64,000 bases of DNA from Hermodice carunculata (GCA_964020975.1 OZ026615.1:31763222-31827221), one strand, 5' to 3'; numbered from the stretch's first letter, positions 1 through 12,937 are shown. Made by a program: numbers and translations. The notes: generated from the sequence alone by a model not told the origin.

Positions 1-330
1 AACCGGTTACACCGACTGCGGGTGTCCCAGCCGATCCGCTCCCAGGTTACAGAAGACCAACATGCACATCAGGCAAAACATACAGAGTTATGAGAACGAC
101 CTCATTAGGGTTAATTTCTATCAATCTTCCCTGTCTCTCTTCCATGCATACTTTGGGGTCAAAGGTCATCAAGCTTTCCTTGTGCAAAGAACCAGGGGGA
201 GGGTAGATGAATGTCAGAATGCAACTGGGTGATAAAGATAAGACGCGCAAAAATGCTCAGCCCTGGACTGAGCAGTCATATTTGGTTGATGGTGTGATTC
301 TTTCCAGAGATGGATGAAGTTGCTGCATGT

Positions 331-387
331 CAAAAAAAAAAAAAAGAGAGAAGAAAAGAAAAGAAAAAAAGAAAAAAAGAAAAAACT
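331..387. repeat. A/G-rich low-complexity tract
   Basis: A run of A followed by repeated GAAAA-type units. No TSD or recognisable retroelement body was found beside it. Confidence 0.8.
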
Positions 388-2232
388 AACAGGAGAAAGT
401 TAAGTTAAAGTACCAGGAGTATAATCCATATGAATGTCATCTGTGTCAGCTGCTCCACATGCGTCTTTAAATGCTAAGTGCTCGCCTTTCCCAGAATATA
501 GGCATTGGTATTTGAGTAACTCGTCCCTGGTTCTTACTACTTGACAAAGCATGCGAAATTTCTGATGCTCTCTTGCAACATGCATACCAAGATATCCACG
601 GCATGCTGGTTCATTAGTTTTCTGGAGTCGTGTTTCAGCAGTGTGGCAGGTGTCCCCCTCACATAGGGGCCCTAAATGTACAAGGTGGCTTCCCAGCCAT
701 TTCTTTGTTAGCATTTTTCTTCATTTCCTGTACCAAGCTTCTATTTATTGCCCCCCAACGCCTGGGAAATATATGGCATCAAAGTAATTTTGAAAGAGCT
801 TTGGAATATTTCCAAAAGTGCAGAATTTACTTGTTTTTGCTCATGTTTTGACCCATCCCAACAAAGAGTAATAATGCACAGTTGACAACTGCCCTTGACA
901 TCATGTGGGCATGCAGAGTAACATTAATGACTAAATGTTCACTGAGCTCACATGGTTTCATCCTGTTTCTCAGTCAGAGTTTTTTATTTATAAAGAGTCC
1001 GTTTAAAACTGAAACTGATTACATGCAATTTTTATTTCTGGTCATTTGGGACATGAAAGGGTTAATGAGTTATCGTGCCAAAGGTCAAAGGTGAGCATTG
1101 CCCAACTAAACTAACTTACACCTTCACAACAGTTTCATGTAAATAACATGATGTATGGTGTCCTTCACCTTTATGTATGGGTCTGCGACTACAAAGTTAG
1201 AATTTTCATGGTTATTTAAGTGTATTTTCTGCAAGATATTTTGATGTATTATGGTATTTTAAATAACCAGCAGCTAAATATTTATAGATCACTTAACTGG
1301 TTCCTGTGTTGAGTAATGTAAGCCCCTGCTGGTCCTGTGTGTATATGTTTTGTGAATCTGGGCAGTGTCAAAATTGTGTGTGCTCTTGATGTCAGGATTT
1401 GTGAACAGTGAGGAATTTCAGCCAGGAGATTATTTGCAGAAGCGCTGTGTTTTTCAAAGGTAAACTGTGTACTTTCAGGATACTGAGTTTACAATAATTT
1501 TGAAAAAGCTCAGTCTGAGAGCTTACCAACAATGATGTCGAGTGTCAGTGTTTACCTCTGAAAGATAAAAGATCATCTGCCATTAAATGTGGCTACTTAC
1601 AAAGGAAAGCTTATTGAAGCCAGCACTATACTTTGGAGGTGGTGGAGCACTGTCATATGCCACCTTTATTTTGGGAGGTTTCAATATAGTACAGAAACTT
1701 AAAAAAGAAAAAAAGATAAATAAGTCAGGAATATCTAATTCCAGTAGCAAGAATGTCTGTTCACTGCCTCAAAGGCCAAAAACTTAAAAAGCTGTGCATT
1801 TAGATATTCTGACTTATTAACTTATTTTACATTGTCTACAGGAAATAGGATACCATAATGATGTTTGTCATCCCTGCCTGATGGAAACATAACAGTGTCA
1901 TACCACTTGACTGCATTTTTAGGTTCAGGTTATGACATGGAAAAATAGCTCTCTGAGGAGCTTATTTTGTGAGAGGAAGTTATACTATATAACACATTGT
2001 ATATTTTTAAAGGTGCATGGTACTTCATTTTCCGCAGTAGTATAGTCATTCAATCATATTTATATATATGGATATGCAAAATAAATACATAAACATCATC
2101 TTGGCCATTGACCTTTGAGAAGTTGTGGAAATTTGGATTGTAGTAACATTTTGATAAACTCTTAAAAGTTACTCCCACATACCACATATCTTGTCAACAT
2201 GGAAAAATTATCTTGGAAGACTACTTATTGTA

Positions 2233-2249
2233 TCACCAGGTGGCGCATT
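2233..2249 (+). promoter_or_regulatory. CTCF-like core motif
   Basis: The sequence TCACCAGGTGGCGCATT matches the CCA-x-x-AGGTGGCGC core bound by CTCF, which is conserved across bilaterians. A 10-12 base match is expected by chance at some rate, so this is only a candidate. It points right, toward the opposite-facing motif at 3594-3610. Confidence 0.25.
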
Positions 2250-3511
2250 GATCAGGAAGATCTCTGTGTAACTTTGTTTGTAACCTAAGTAACTTGTCAA
2301 AATGCTCTTTATGTCAGGCACTTTGTGTTGATTGATATACAGAAATGGTTGCATCAAAATGCAATCACCTATATTCATGTAATCACAAACATGCAGGCAA
2401 TTTTCCCACCACACTTTGTATCCGAAGTAAATATCAAAATGTTTGTTGTCCACTTTTGTTTACAATAATGTTTAAATGCTCAAAGTTAAATTATGTTCAT
2501 TGACCAGTGTGTATATTTTGTTACTTCTGAGATTATGAAAGACTTTATATTAATGAACTTTTGGACACTTTGACCAGTATATCATGAAGATATATATAAC
2601 AATAGACAGTTGACTGGTAAGCTGATAATGTTTGAATAATGATAAAGCTATACAATTAATCCATACTTTTAATAGCTGTTGCTTTTCATGTAAACTGTCC
2701 ATGGTCTTGCCACTGAATATTCCACCATGTCAAAAATGCTGTATAGGTACAGAACTAACCATATCGGTATGTTCAGGTTTACTGACCTTACTAGTGCTGC
2801 TGGCAACAGTTTGATGTCTTTTGCATTGTTTTGCTGAATTCTTTTCTTTGTACTGTCAAAGTAGTCCTTTGTTGGCCCATTCCTCAGCCGACTAGCCACA
2901 ACTGACTAGTGGTCAAATGTCCTTTGCTTTAATGTTTCTGACACATTTTGACAGTAGTGAAAAAAAAATCAATGAGAATTGTAAAAGAGACCCTTGAAGA
3001 TAGTATACTGCAGGTCAACAGCTTTCATTGGCATAGATTTGGTGCTTGGCATATGACCCGTGCTAAGAAACCTGTTGACTCAGTGTTAAACAGTACATAT
3101 TCTGAGAGTGGAAGGGTTAAATAAGCATGGATGTGTATCTATGCCGACTTGAAAAGTGTTCATCACAAGTATCTGGTAACAGTGAACCGTTGTCAACTTA
3201 TAGTGAAAACTGTATTTTATGCCTACTTATTTTGATAACAGGGGGTTCATGTACAATCTGTATTTATGGGGATTCAGTAGTTGTGGTGGCTGCTAGTAGT
3301 TTATCTTCACTTGGTAGCTTTTTTCTGTTGGATGAATATATATTTTGGGATAACACGAAAAAGCTGACAAGATGAAGCAAATGACATTACCAAGTAAATC
3401 AGGTGGAACCTAACACCAATGCATGGGCATGCAAGTTTTTCCCTTTAAGAATTACCAGAAAGTGTCGGATGTCATTTGCTTCTTTTTGGTCATAGTATGG
3501 CAGTGGTTAAC

Positions 3512-3564
3512 AGCTTTCCTTGATGCACTCGGAGCACATTACACTCAGTATGCCAAGGAAAGCT
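3512..3564. repeat. Short inverted repeat (hairpin)
   Basis: AGCTTTCCTTG at 3512-3522 is the exact reverse complement of CAAGGAAAGCT at 3554-3564, giving an 11-bp stem with a 31-base loop. Function unknown. Confidence 0.5.
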
Positions 3565-3593
3565 CTGGACTGCTGAGGGTTTAGCAGTCTATG

Positions 3594-3610
3594 CACTGCC
3601 ACCTGGTGTC
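3594..3610 (-). promoter_or_regulatory. CTCF-like core motif, reverse orientation
   Basis: On the minus strand the sequence reads GACACCAGGTGGCAGTG, a close match to the CTCF core. It faces the motif at 2233-2249 (convergent). Candidate only. Confidence 0.3.
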
Positions 3611-4279
3611 TGGTAAATGAAACTTCTCACATTTCAAAATGTCTTCCACATTCCACCTTATTTATGACAGAATTAATTTGCATGTTTATATATGATTAAA
3701 ACATGAAGACATTTCTGGTTTAAGAAAATCTGTTTTGTTTAAACATCTTATTTTTTATGCCAAAGTTACATTTGCCACATTAATAGGCAACTAAGATAAG
3801 ATACTATGTTGCATTTATAAGGTAATTGTGAGACTTAAATACCAAAAAAACATGAAGTATTATATTACCTGTGAATCAGACCTTTTTACCTATTAATATT
3901 CACAAGCAGCTGCTTGGTAGCTGCATGTGAAATGCAGTTAAGCAGGACCAGGGGCTGCTCATGCAGGCAACAAGGCATATCAGGTACACTGATTTGCATG
4001 GTGGCAGCACCTGCTTCCAGCGTCACATGAAATTTTTGACCAATGAAGCAGGTTTTGTTTATGCCCCAGGTGTCTCCACTTGAAGCAGGTGGATACCAGG
4101 GAAGAGTTATCTTTCATGCTACCTACAAATGGCGTTGCTCCATTGAGAGTGCCTCATTAGACTGTATATTGGTCCATGGTGTGACACAGAGGGTGGGCAT
4201 ATCTAGGTAGCTTGTGACATCAGTCTGGTGACCAAGTGAAATTGAGTATTTGATTAAACTCAAGAACAGAAAGGGTGTG

Positions 4280-4465
4280 TTTCTGGTTTATAGCCATGAC
4301 TAATTATGGTACTGTATTTATGCTGGTTCTCTTTGGTAAATATTGTATCAATGGTTTCCCCTGTGCTGTATATTTTCTGGTTTATTGCCAATATGGCACT
4401 ATATTTTTGCTGGTTCTCTTTGGTAAATATTATATTTACGGTTTCAAATGTGCTGTATGTTATTC
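4280..4465. repeat. Two-copy tandem duplication, period about 87 bp
   Basis: GCTGGTTCTCTTTGGTAAA occurs at 4322 and again at 4409. The flanking sequence (TTTCTGGTTTAT..., ...GTGCTGTAT) is also repeated with scattered substitutions. The unit is imperfect and apparently old. The small open frames across it come from the duplication and show no known protein. Confidence 0.75.
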
Positions 4466-5503
4466 TTGTTAACAATGGAAAAACTTATTGAAAGGGTAGA
4501 TTTGATCCACTGTAAAGCAGGCCCAATTGTGATGAAGTACAGAACACATTTATGAAGATTCTGGAGGGTCAAACTCCAGCCTAAGGGGTTCAACAGACAC
4601 GTATGAACATGACTGAAGTCAAGTACAGGTCTCATAGTAAGGTATTGAGTTTTCATCTCCACCTCTTGTGTAAAATCACTTGCTCCATGATACATGTACA
4701 TGTACATACATGTATTTAATTTCTCCACCAGAGATGGAAAAATCACTTTTTATTTTATGCAGCAAAGAAAAGTAGTGGATACAAATGTATTTTAAATGGT
4801 ATTTTTTGGATGAAGTTCATTTTACGTGCCAGATTGTTGTGTGATCTGTGCTTGATTCATTCCGTACCCATCCCTTGTAATCTCATATTTATGTATGAGC
4901 TTTCAGGTACAAATTTTGTATTCCAGTTCTTAAGAACCAGCGCTATAAACTAAATACCAGCATGTCTGGTCTGAAGGCATTGCCTTTTGCAGTGCCTGGT
5001 AAGTCAAGCTGTGGTGTAACTTGCCAGGCAATACAAAAACCACTTGACAAAAAACACTTCCACTGTAGTATGGAATGAGTTTTAAAAACTATATATTTTA
5101 ACAGCTTTTAAAAAATAGTGTTATGGATTAGTTGACCATCTGCTAAAATATATTTATATAATATAAAGCTATATTTTCAATTGAGAAGCAGGGTCAAGAT
5201 GTAGGACTAATTCGAACTGACATATGTATGTATATTCTAGGTATATAAAAAGTGAAACTGCCTGAAAATTATGATAACATTTAATTTCCACCTGTCTTAT
5301 TGGGATATTCATTTTGAAAATGAGATCTTTAGTTGGCTGCTATTATGAACAACATACCAAGTCTTGGTGTAGATTGTTTGCTTTTTGTCTGCACAACTGT
5401 CAGGTTAAAATACTTATTAAGGAAGGGCTGTCTTTTCTCAAGAAAACAAACTGACTGAAATCGAGGAGGGTAGAGAGACCCTCCTTGCTGAAATGAAAAA
5501 AAT
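4466..5503. other. Stretch without a recognisable gene
   Basis: I see no domain-bearing frame, RNA gene or obvious repeat here. Confidence 0.4.
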
Positions 5504-5700
5504 ATACACAATGAAACTTCATTATAGTGGCATTCAGAGGTTCAACATCTTCATGTAACAACACTCGGACATCCAGCATCTTCACTTAAAGACACAAGTT
5601 TTGTGGTTCATAAAGTCAAATGACTTTGCTATCAGACATGTTTATGTGACACAATCTGCGTGGCACAAATGGTGTGATTGAATGAGGTTTCACTGTGTAT
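5504..5700. mobile_element. Short TIR element, pogo/Tigger-like MITE
   Basis: The left end reads ATACACAATGAAACTTCATT and the right end, reverse-complemented, reads ATACACAGTGAAACCTCATT, about 18 of 20 positions in agreement. The ends sit next to TA on both sides (5505-5506 and 5698-5699), as expected for a TA target duplication. The CAGTGAAACCTC terminus resembles pogo/Tigger-type TIRs. At about 0.2 kb with no coding capacity it would be non-autonomous. The family assignment is an inference from the terminal motif alone. Confidence 0.6.
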
Positions 5701-8700
5701 GGGGTGAGCGTATCAAGACAAATTCTCACTAACATATGTCTCTCGGTTCAGATGAGAAATAGTGGATCCCAATGTCTGTTAATGGTACAGTTACTATATG
5801 AATGTCTGCTCATTCACAGAACTTAGCCTGCAGGCCTTTTGCTTGTAAACAATATCATATACTTACCTTTGAAGTTGTGTATACCATGTGAAATGTAGCC
5901 TTATCTGAGTACTTTAATCTTGATCAAGCATCATCTGCCAACTGATTGTAATGTTAAACTCGGTAAATAGTGATCTGAACTGTCTAGTTCTGGTCGTCCA
6001 ATTCTGATTTACACAAAAAAGGGCATTTGATATGGTGGTCAATGTTACCTAGCACATCTCAATGACTGCTTAAGTATATTTGCTGTGGCAGATGCTATTA
6101 ATGTAATAAATGCTGACTTTCATAGCGGCAGTCGTGTTTGAGCCAAGCTGCATATGACTGCAAGGAGTTAAGGTGCTCCGGGTTGAGATCTACTCCACAT
6201 TAACATTGATGTGTGACTGCTATTAACAGAAACTGCCTTGTTGCTTTATAAATATGCTGTGTAACAATTTTGATGTTCTCTAATTGCTTCATACTTTATA
6301 TTATTTTCTGATATTTATCACTGCATATATCTGCAGGCAATATAAGTATGTTTCAGTTTCTTGTTTAATACTGTTCTGTATGATTTATCTGGTAGATAAT
6401 TTATTTTGCTTTCAAAGAAAATACAAACTCTTAATTATTTGATAGGCTGTTATGGACAAGTTGACCAAACATGAATATGGTTTTGAGCCAAAAATACACT
6501 TGAATGACTTTGCAGACATAGAAAAAGGCAGTGGCACCTGTTGAAATAAGTTGTATGAAAAAATGCAGTATCTATTGAGCAGTTGTAGTTGTAGAGTGGC
6601 ACATTTGAGTAAAATGTGCTTATCAAACGGTATTATATTCATAATTTTTTTATTCTTCTGAAATTCATTTATGCAGTGTGCATGCCGTAATGATGTGCCA
6701 AATGCACATTTTGTTTTTTCAATCAGTTCGCACATCACCAGGAATTAAAAAAAAATATATATATTTACCCTCTATGGGTTATGATAGTAGACAATGGTAA
6801 GGCAAGATTTTCAGAAGAAGTGCATATCCACCATGTTTTAATATTGTTTTATTACTGAAGTGGCCTATACTTTGAGAGACCAACCAATGAGCTGGCCCAA
6901 AGGTAGTCAGTCAACTAGAGCAGATGGCCTTTCATCAGAGTGTGATATCGAGGGAGGGACGGTTGAAAAGGATGAATCTCTGCAGTCTACACATCATTTA
7001 CACATTGAAAAATCGTTGTGAACAACACTTTCCCATTGGGTGTGCTGTCACTTTGGACAAATACACAACAATTTGTATTTCAATTGTCAGGATTTTCCCT
7101 GTATTCGAGCATTCCTGTCAAAATATAGCAAAATGAGGTCATCTCTGATGTGGTTAGAGTAGCTGAAATGCAATCAAAGTGAGGGTAGGGGGATTAACTG
7201 TAAGTTAATTTGCATATATATTTTGGTTCGGTTGATTTATCTTTGTCTTATTTATGTCAGATTTTCTCTGAATTTCATGCATAGTTAATTTATGTGCTAT
7301 GTCAGTGTACAGATTTTCAAAACTATTGTTACAGTTAGGTGAATAAGAAAAGCTAAACAAAAACTTTTTCTGCAGTGCCAAGTTGTTCCATTTAGTTTAC
7401 TCTTAAATATCTTGTTTTCATTAAAAGATCTTGCGGCAACAAACTTAAAGAAAACAAAATTACCAACCAAGACTGAATCTTCATTGTACATGTATTTCAC
7501 TTAGTGGGTGTGGTCTCAGTGCTATGAGGTGTATGTTTACTGTATACTGATGTGTATTGTTCTAGAGTGGTGATGTTTACATTGTATGACACGTGTGTGT
7601 CCTGTCCTTAAGTGGTGGTGGAAAAGATCATGAAGAATGAACATATTTGGTCCTTGTTGAGATAAATGTCTTATGAGAATAAAGAATGGTACATTTGTAC
7701 CTTGTTGACAGCGAAAAGTAATTTGTTTTTGTGTTTCGTTCTGTTTATTCTGAAATTCGTTGCATGGAAGTGAAAAAGATCAGAAATATGGGGATCTTGA
7801 AAGAGGGGGCAAAGGGTATCTCCGGATTGGTATGGTGGGGCATTATATTTTCAGTACCAGCATGCTGGAAACCTGCTTATTTTCTGTACTTCGTACTAGC
7901 TATAATTTGGAACATTCTTATTTGTCTGTGTGTTATACTGGGGCAAAATTATTTCCTGTACCAACATACTGGAATCGTCTATCTCGTCTTAAAACTCACG
8001 AAATATTGCTTTTTGTGTTTTCTCTGTCAAAGAGTATTTTCAATCATAATAAGGCCCATCGGCATTCGGAGTTCAATTTTCATTCTACTATTATGTACCA
8101 AGTAAAATTGGTGCCGGGAGTTGCAACTCGGAATGTGTTCAATTCTGCTGTAACTTCCGACACCAGGCAGTCCTTTTTAGATCGCTTGTGTCTTTAATTA
8201 TTTTTTAACATTTCGAGGTAATTTATTCCAAATTTCAAAACCATGTTACAAAATTGGAAAATTTGTCTCTAGGCTGCAGCAATGCAAAATCTAAATCATT
8301 CTGTAAGTTATACTTCGGTCTGAAAGTAAAGAAATCTTGAAGACAATTTGCAAATTGCCCTTGATATATTTAAATTCTGCCGTTCAGGGGCAGTTCTCTT
8401 AATGTTTTTGACCCTTACTGTTTACTCAAATCTATACATCAAAAAAATTGACTATTAGGCACCATACTTTTTCAGTATTTCTGTCATATTTACAAATCTA
8501 CGTTGCAGCTGTACAATACGATACATCTATAATACTGGGTTGAGTAGTGGCTTTGATAGAATTAAACATTTTCAGCATGAATATAATAGTTCAAACATAT
8601 CGAAAGGACAAGACCCGAAAAATACAACACAGAATGAAAGCGACATAGTAGTAATAGTAGTAGTACTTCTACTACTGCTACTACTAGTAGTAGCAGTAGT

Positions 8701-9201
8701 AAAATGAGTTATGGATCTCAGATGTTGATTGTGAAGGTAATAGTTCTTAGTGTCCATGTTTTACAGATAGACATATTGAAGTTTTTCTTTCTTTGGATGA
8801 CAATGAATTAACTGCAAGGTGACGTATTGCGAAGTTTGTTTCTATAGTTTTGCCATGATTCTGGCATGTACAGTACCTTGTTGAGTTATATCGCGGTTCT
8901 GATGTGGTGATGGCTTAGAGTATTTTAGTGACAACGATATTTCTTACTACATTATCTTTTTGAAAAGCAATACTGAAGCCATTTTTTATGTAACTCGTTC
9001 TGCGCCATGTAAATAGAAGCCAGTTACCACACACTTTTGTGGCAATTTCCCTCTCATTTGCTTCCCACAAACATGTCTACATTAGTGTCGTATGTCTATG
9101 TATTTGTACCATTACATGTACCGCGCATAATGGCAAGTTTGTGTTCTTCAGAGAAGAAAATGAAGTTGGGTGCTTGCTTACACAGTGCTCAAACTGTTTT
9201 G
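5701..9201. other. Stretch without a recognisable gene
   Basis: Two overlapping plus-strand frames at 7731-8105 and 7760-8197 are the longest here. The first is hydrophobic, with several Leu/Ile/Phe-rich stretches that could look like membrane segments, but the second covers the same bases in another frame and neither resembles a family I know. I do not call either as a gene. Around 7847-7975 a CTGTACCAACATACTGG-like phrase recurs two or three times. Confidence 0.4.
8647..8702. repeat. Self-complementary TAG/CTA trinucleotide tract
   Basis: A (TAG)n stretch is followed by (CTA)n and again (TAG)n, so the halves can pair with each other as a hairpin of trinucleotide repeats. Confidence 0.75.

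Positions 9202-9290
<89 letters not shown>
9202..9290. repeat. (ATC)n microsatellite
   Basis: Uninterrupted ATC/TCA trinucleotide array of about 29 units. Poly-Ile or poly-His frames through it are artefacts. Confidence 0.97.
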
Positions 9291-9375
9291 TTGATGAAAC
9301 TGGTTCAGGATAGGAAGAAGAAGGACTGATGATTTGGATTGTTGCATTTATCAATTTTTCTGACCTATTCGTAAA

Positions 9376-10690
9376 CGAATGAATGAAGCCTTATTGTATC
9401 AATACAACATTCACAAGGTAATTTGTCAAATAATGAAGATAGAAAAATCAAACCGTATCGAAATCAAGTTGCACAAGCCATACACGAAGCGACAACAACT
9501 AAAAGTGCCAGTTTACACTTAATACCATTAGTTCAGTGTTGGAGGAGGTTATCGTAACTATTGGGAATAACTTCAGAATTAAATGCGAACATTTGTTGTT
9601 GAAATTAGAGAATTTTGAAATTAAGTCCCACTCGTCTAAATGTAATAGGACAATAGATTAATCGTGTTTGTTTGAATTGTCCAAAACTTTTCTCGCAACG
9701 GTTTTTGTTCGGGTAGACCAAAATTTTGAACATTTCATAATCTATTAAAACTCTTATTCTGTTCCTGGCGTCAAGTAGAATTTGTACTGTCTTTCTAAAT
9801 GTTTTGGTCCAAACATATTTTATTTCGAAAAACAATTGGTCAACAGGCACATTGCCTGTATGGAGACCTCTTGTACAAGCAGTGACGATACAGACATGGA
9901 AGTGTTGAACTACCTGATAAATGATAATTGGCACATCACATCACGTACAGATAGAAGAAGAGGAGGGAAAAAGAGGAGACAATTGGGCGAGTACATGTGC
10001 TAAGTATAATGTACCACACCTATATCTAGCGATGGGATATACAATCACGTAAAGCAGGTTGCAAGTTGAAAGTAACTAATCTTTTAGTCTTTCAGTCGAT
10101 GTAACTGTAAAGTGATCGAAATATTTCATAATTGACACTCTTGTTTTTGCGACTTGTGCCAAATAGAAGGGTTTTCAGATTGAACGCTGTGATTGGAATA
10201 ATTTCTGTTTGGAGTTTGTCCTTTTTTGTGGCATATTTGCAACATTGGAAAAAGTAGTGGAAGTAATCTTCAGTTGAATATTCTCAGGAACATCGTGGTG
10301 AAGCCGACAAACCCATCTTGTACAAGGCTGAATTCAACTGACTGAAACCCATTCCGATTCTGGCATGAATTATGGCAATCTTCCTCTCCCCAAAGTGAAA
10401 TAATTCGTTCCTTTTAGGTTTGTTTTTGTTTAATTTGCTTTGAAATTTGTCAATATTTTCAGAATGATTCATTGCTTTTAGAAGATTCCATTCTCTAATG
10501 GTAGACGGAAAGAAAGAGTTATAGTGCACGTTTTTCTTAGCAGGAAGAGAACCAATAGACTGTCTTGATCTATCTTCCACTGGTTAGCTGAGGGACAAAT
10601 TTACAAAGATAGTCGGGTGCAAATGTGCTCAATGCTTTTAATCTTGTTTTGGATGGACATATTGTTCTATCGAAAGATTCCGTTTAAGTG
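9376..10690 (-). mobile_element. 5'-truncated LINE: 3' UTR and ORF2 C-terminus
   Basis: Reading leftward on the minus strand, 10690-10284 encodes a C-terminal stretch typical of Jockey/CR1-like non-LTR retrotransposons: SFFPSTIREWNLL, then FHFGERKIAIIHARIGMGFS, then LYKMGLSASPRCS. After a stop at the point where a Cys-rich CxC...HC segment is expected, the same type of sequence resumes in another frame (DYFHYFFQCCKYATKKDKLQ) and ends at a TGA at 10092-10094. The ORF is followed by about 0.7 kb of non-coding DNA ending at 9376 in GAATGAATGAA on the plus strand, which on the element's strand is a CATTCATTC-type tail. This is a dead, 5'-truncated copy with at least one stop or frameshift. A minus-strand frame at 9605-9934 lies in this UTR and resembles nothing I know. 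Confidence 0.7.
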
Positions 10691-11282
10691 AACAGTAAGT
10701 ATGTTAGTGTTCGCTTTTCTGCTAGCAATTAAGGTTTATTATTATATTTGTTCCACTGAGTTATTATTTTTTCCACAGAAGTTTTCGATAATATGAGATT
10801 TAATGGCTACATTTCGGAGTATGTCACTTGAGAATGCCAGATTTCATCTTAATCAATGCTTGGAAAGCGCAGGGTGAAGGTGGGAGTTGATTGTTATAAG
10901 CCACTGGGATGAGTGGGAAGCGGGAAAATCAAAATTGCAGCCATGTAGCAAAGTGTTCTGTACCATATTCATAATTAGGAACCAGTCTTTATGCACAGAG
11001 GCGATCACTTTTAAAGACAGATCAAGGAGGGTTCCCTCAACCCTCCTTGGACAGATAATCTACCAAGTTCCATCAAAACACCTTTACCTCTGGCTTTTAC
11101 GTTTACGCCTTGACAATACTTCAAATGACTTGCACGAAACTTGAAAGAACCAGACACATAATTTGGATGCAGGTAAAGTATTCGCGATTTGCGTGACAGT
11201 TACAATTACTATTTACTGTTTCTACGTAAATCATATTGTAATGATAATGCAAAAATAAAAAAAAGTAATTCTTCTGAAGGGT
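10691..11282. other. Stretch without a recognisable gene
   Basis: No supported feature; it may include more 5' but unrecognisable LINE sequence. Confidence 0.35.
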
Positions 11283-11425
11283 CGTGTCCTTGTGGTGGAT
11301 GTTGGGGTCCTTGTTAGGACCGGGTATTACCCTGAAATGAATAAACAAAACAAAAAAAACAAAAAAAAAAAAAAAAACAAAAACAAAAAAACAAAAACAA
11401 AAACAAAAAAACAACAAAAAAAAAA
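11283..11425. repeat. CCCTGAAATGAA motif plus (CAAAA)n tract
   Basis: ACCCTGAAATGAATAAAC at about 11330 runs into a long A-rich CAAAAA array. The same phrase recurs twice at 12561-12652, on the other side of Helitron-like copy A, each time leading into an A-rich tract. This suggests a tailed repeat, possibly SINE-like, into which copy A was inserted, or sequence belonging to that element's flank. Confidence 0.5.
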
Positions 11426-12494
11426 CTACAAAAGAAGATTTGCTGCTAAGCAAATCTGTGTGCCATCAAAAGTTTTAAATATGGCTAGATGAAAATTTCA
11501 AAGTTCCAAATGACCTTGAACTTTGACCTCTAGCCGTTAAATATACATTTTTTTAAAATGTGCAGTCTTACAATATCTACAATTTAAGGCCAACATGAAC
11601 CAAATCAGTTGAAAATTAACGAAGTTATGGCTACATGAAAATTTCAAAGGGCCAAATAACCTTGACCTTTGACTTGAACAGGTTACATATAAATTACCTT
11701 TAATTGAACCTTATTATCAACTACCCTTATTTTGATAAACTTGACCTTTGATTTTAAGAGGTCACATGTAAATTTCAAAAAAATGTGCAATGTTGCAATA
11801 CCTACACGTTGAATCCAACATGATTAAAATTGGATGAAAATTGACCAAGTTATGGCTAGATGAAACTTTCAAAGGTCCAAATAACTTGACCTTTGACCTT
11901 AAGAGGTTACATGTAAATTACAAAAATATGCAGTGTTGCAATATCTACAATTTGGGTACAACATGGTCAAAATTGGATGAAAATTGACAGAGTTATGGCT
12001 GGATGAAAATTTCAAAGCTCCAAATGACCTTGACCTTTGATCTTTGGAGGTTACATATAAACTACGAAAATATGCAGTGATGCAGTATTTACAATTTGGG
12101 TCAAACATGGTCAAAATTGGATGAAATTGACAGTTATGGCTCAATGAAAATTTCAAAGGTCCCAATGACCTTGGCCTTTGACCTTTAGTGGTTACATCTA
12201 AATTACCAAAATGTGCAGTGTTGTAAACCTATAAATTGACGTTGGATTGGTTACTTGCACCTATAATAGTTTTGGAGATATTCAAGATTTAAAATTTGAA
12301 ATGCCTCTACTTTGCGTAATCTTCAACATATTTTCTCATCTTTATTAAAAGGCACAGATTCATATATAGACCTATAGTCATGCCAAGTGTGACGTTTCCG
12401 CGCGTAATAGTGTTCGGAGAAACTGGCTAACAAAATTTGGTAATAAAGAAGAATGAAAAAAAAGAACTCTCGGAAAAATAGAATGTATGTGTTG

Positions 12495-12546
<52 letters not shown>
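11426..12546 (-). mobile_element. Helitron-like non-autonomous repeat, copy A
   Basis: On the minus strand the element runs right to left. The left end holds a hairpin (AGATTTGC...GCAAATCT, about 11436-11457) next to a CTAG-like terminus, here GTAG. The body has five tandem units of about 140 bp, each starting at a TATGGCTAGATGAAA phrase (11481, 11627, 11852, 11995, 12135) and containing TGACCTTTGACC-type half-sites. A short segment of the second core type (ATAGTTTTGGAGATATTCAAGATTT) follows near 12260. The right end, TATGTGTTGGCACACACA, is the eroded terminal stem-loop seen in copies B, C and D, and it has expanded into the (AC)n array at 12496-12546. No protein is encoded. The Helitron-like assignment rests on the hairpin plus CTRR-type end and the tandem cores; it is an inference. 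Confidence 0.65.
12496..12546. repeat. (AC)n microsatellite
   Basis: Perfect AC dinucleotide array grown from the GGCACACA of the terminal hairpin of copy A. Confidence 0.97.
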
Positions 12547-12548
<2 letters not shown>

Positions 12549-12815
12549 TGCATGCTGTGAGGACCCTGAAATGAACGAACAAAAAAGCCATAGGGAAAAA
12601 AAGAAAAGAAAACACGCACACACTGTGAGGAGGGCCCTGAAGTGAGCGATCAAAAAAAATCAAAAAACAAAAAACAAAAAACAAAAAAAAAACAAACAAA
12701 AAAAAAACAAAACAAAACAAAAACAAAAAACAAACAAAAAAACCAAAACAAAACAAAAAAAAAAAAAAAACAAAAAAACAAAAAAAAAGAAAGGAAAAGA
12801 AAGAAAAAGCACACA
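12547..12815. repeat. Two CCCTGAAATGAA phrases and A-rich tracts
   Basis: GGACCCTGAAATGAACGAAC at about 12561 and GGCCCTGAAGTGAGCGATC at about 12628 are two diverged copies of the phrase also seen at 11330. The second leads into some 160 bases of CAAAA-type low complexity. Long Lys/Asn/Gln frames through it are artefacts. Confidence 0.6.
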
Positions 12816-12937
12816 GACAAGACTTATAAAAAGAAAATTTTTTCAAAATGTCATTGTATTCGGATGCTTGATATGGCAGTAGTGCCGGCAATGCCTCACT
12901 TAACTCATATAGAGTGTGATAGATGCCACGTTAAAAC

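Larger units (their letters stand above)
1..4279. other. Stretch without a recognisable gene
   Basis: No open frame here has recognisable domains, and all are short. The sequence is T-rich and unusually poor in simple repeats compared with the rest of the window, so it could be a long 3' UTR, an intron or ordinary intergenic DNA; nothing decides between these. An A/G-rich tract lies at 331-387. An imperfect inverted pair lies at about 1714-1732 and 1801-1819. Two CTCF-like motifs are listed separately. Confidence 0.4.

Noticed and set aside
7731-8197. Two overlapping plus-strand frames, one hydrophobic, as a possible membrane protein
   Set aside because: The frames overlap almost entirely, neither has family motifs, and there is no splice or promoter support.
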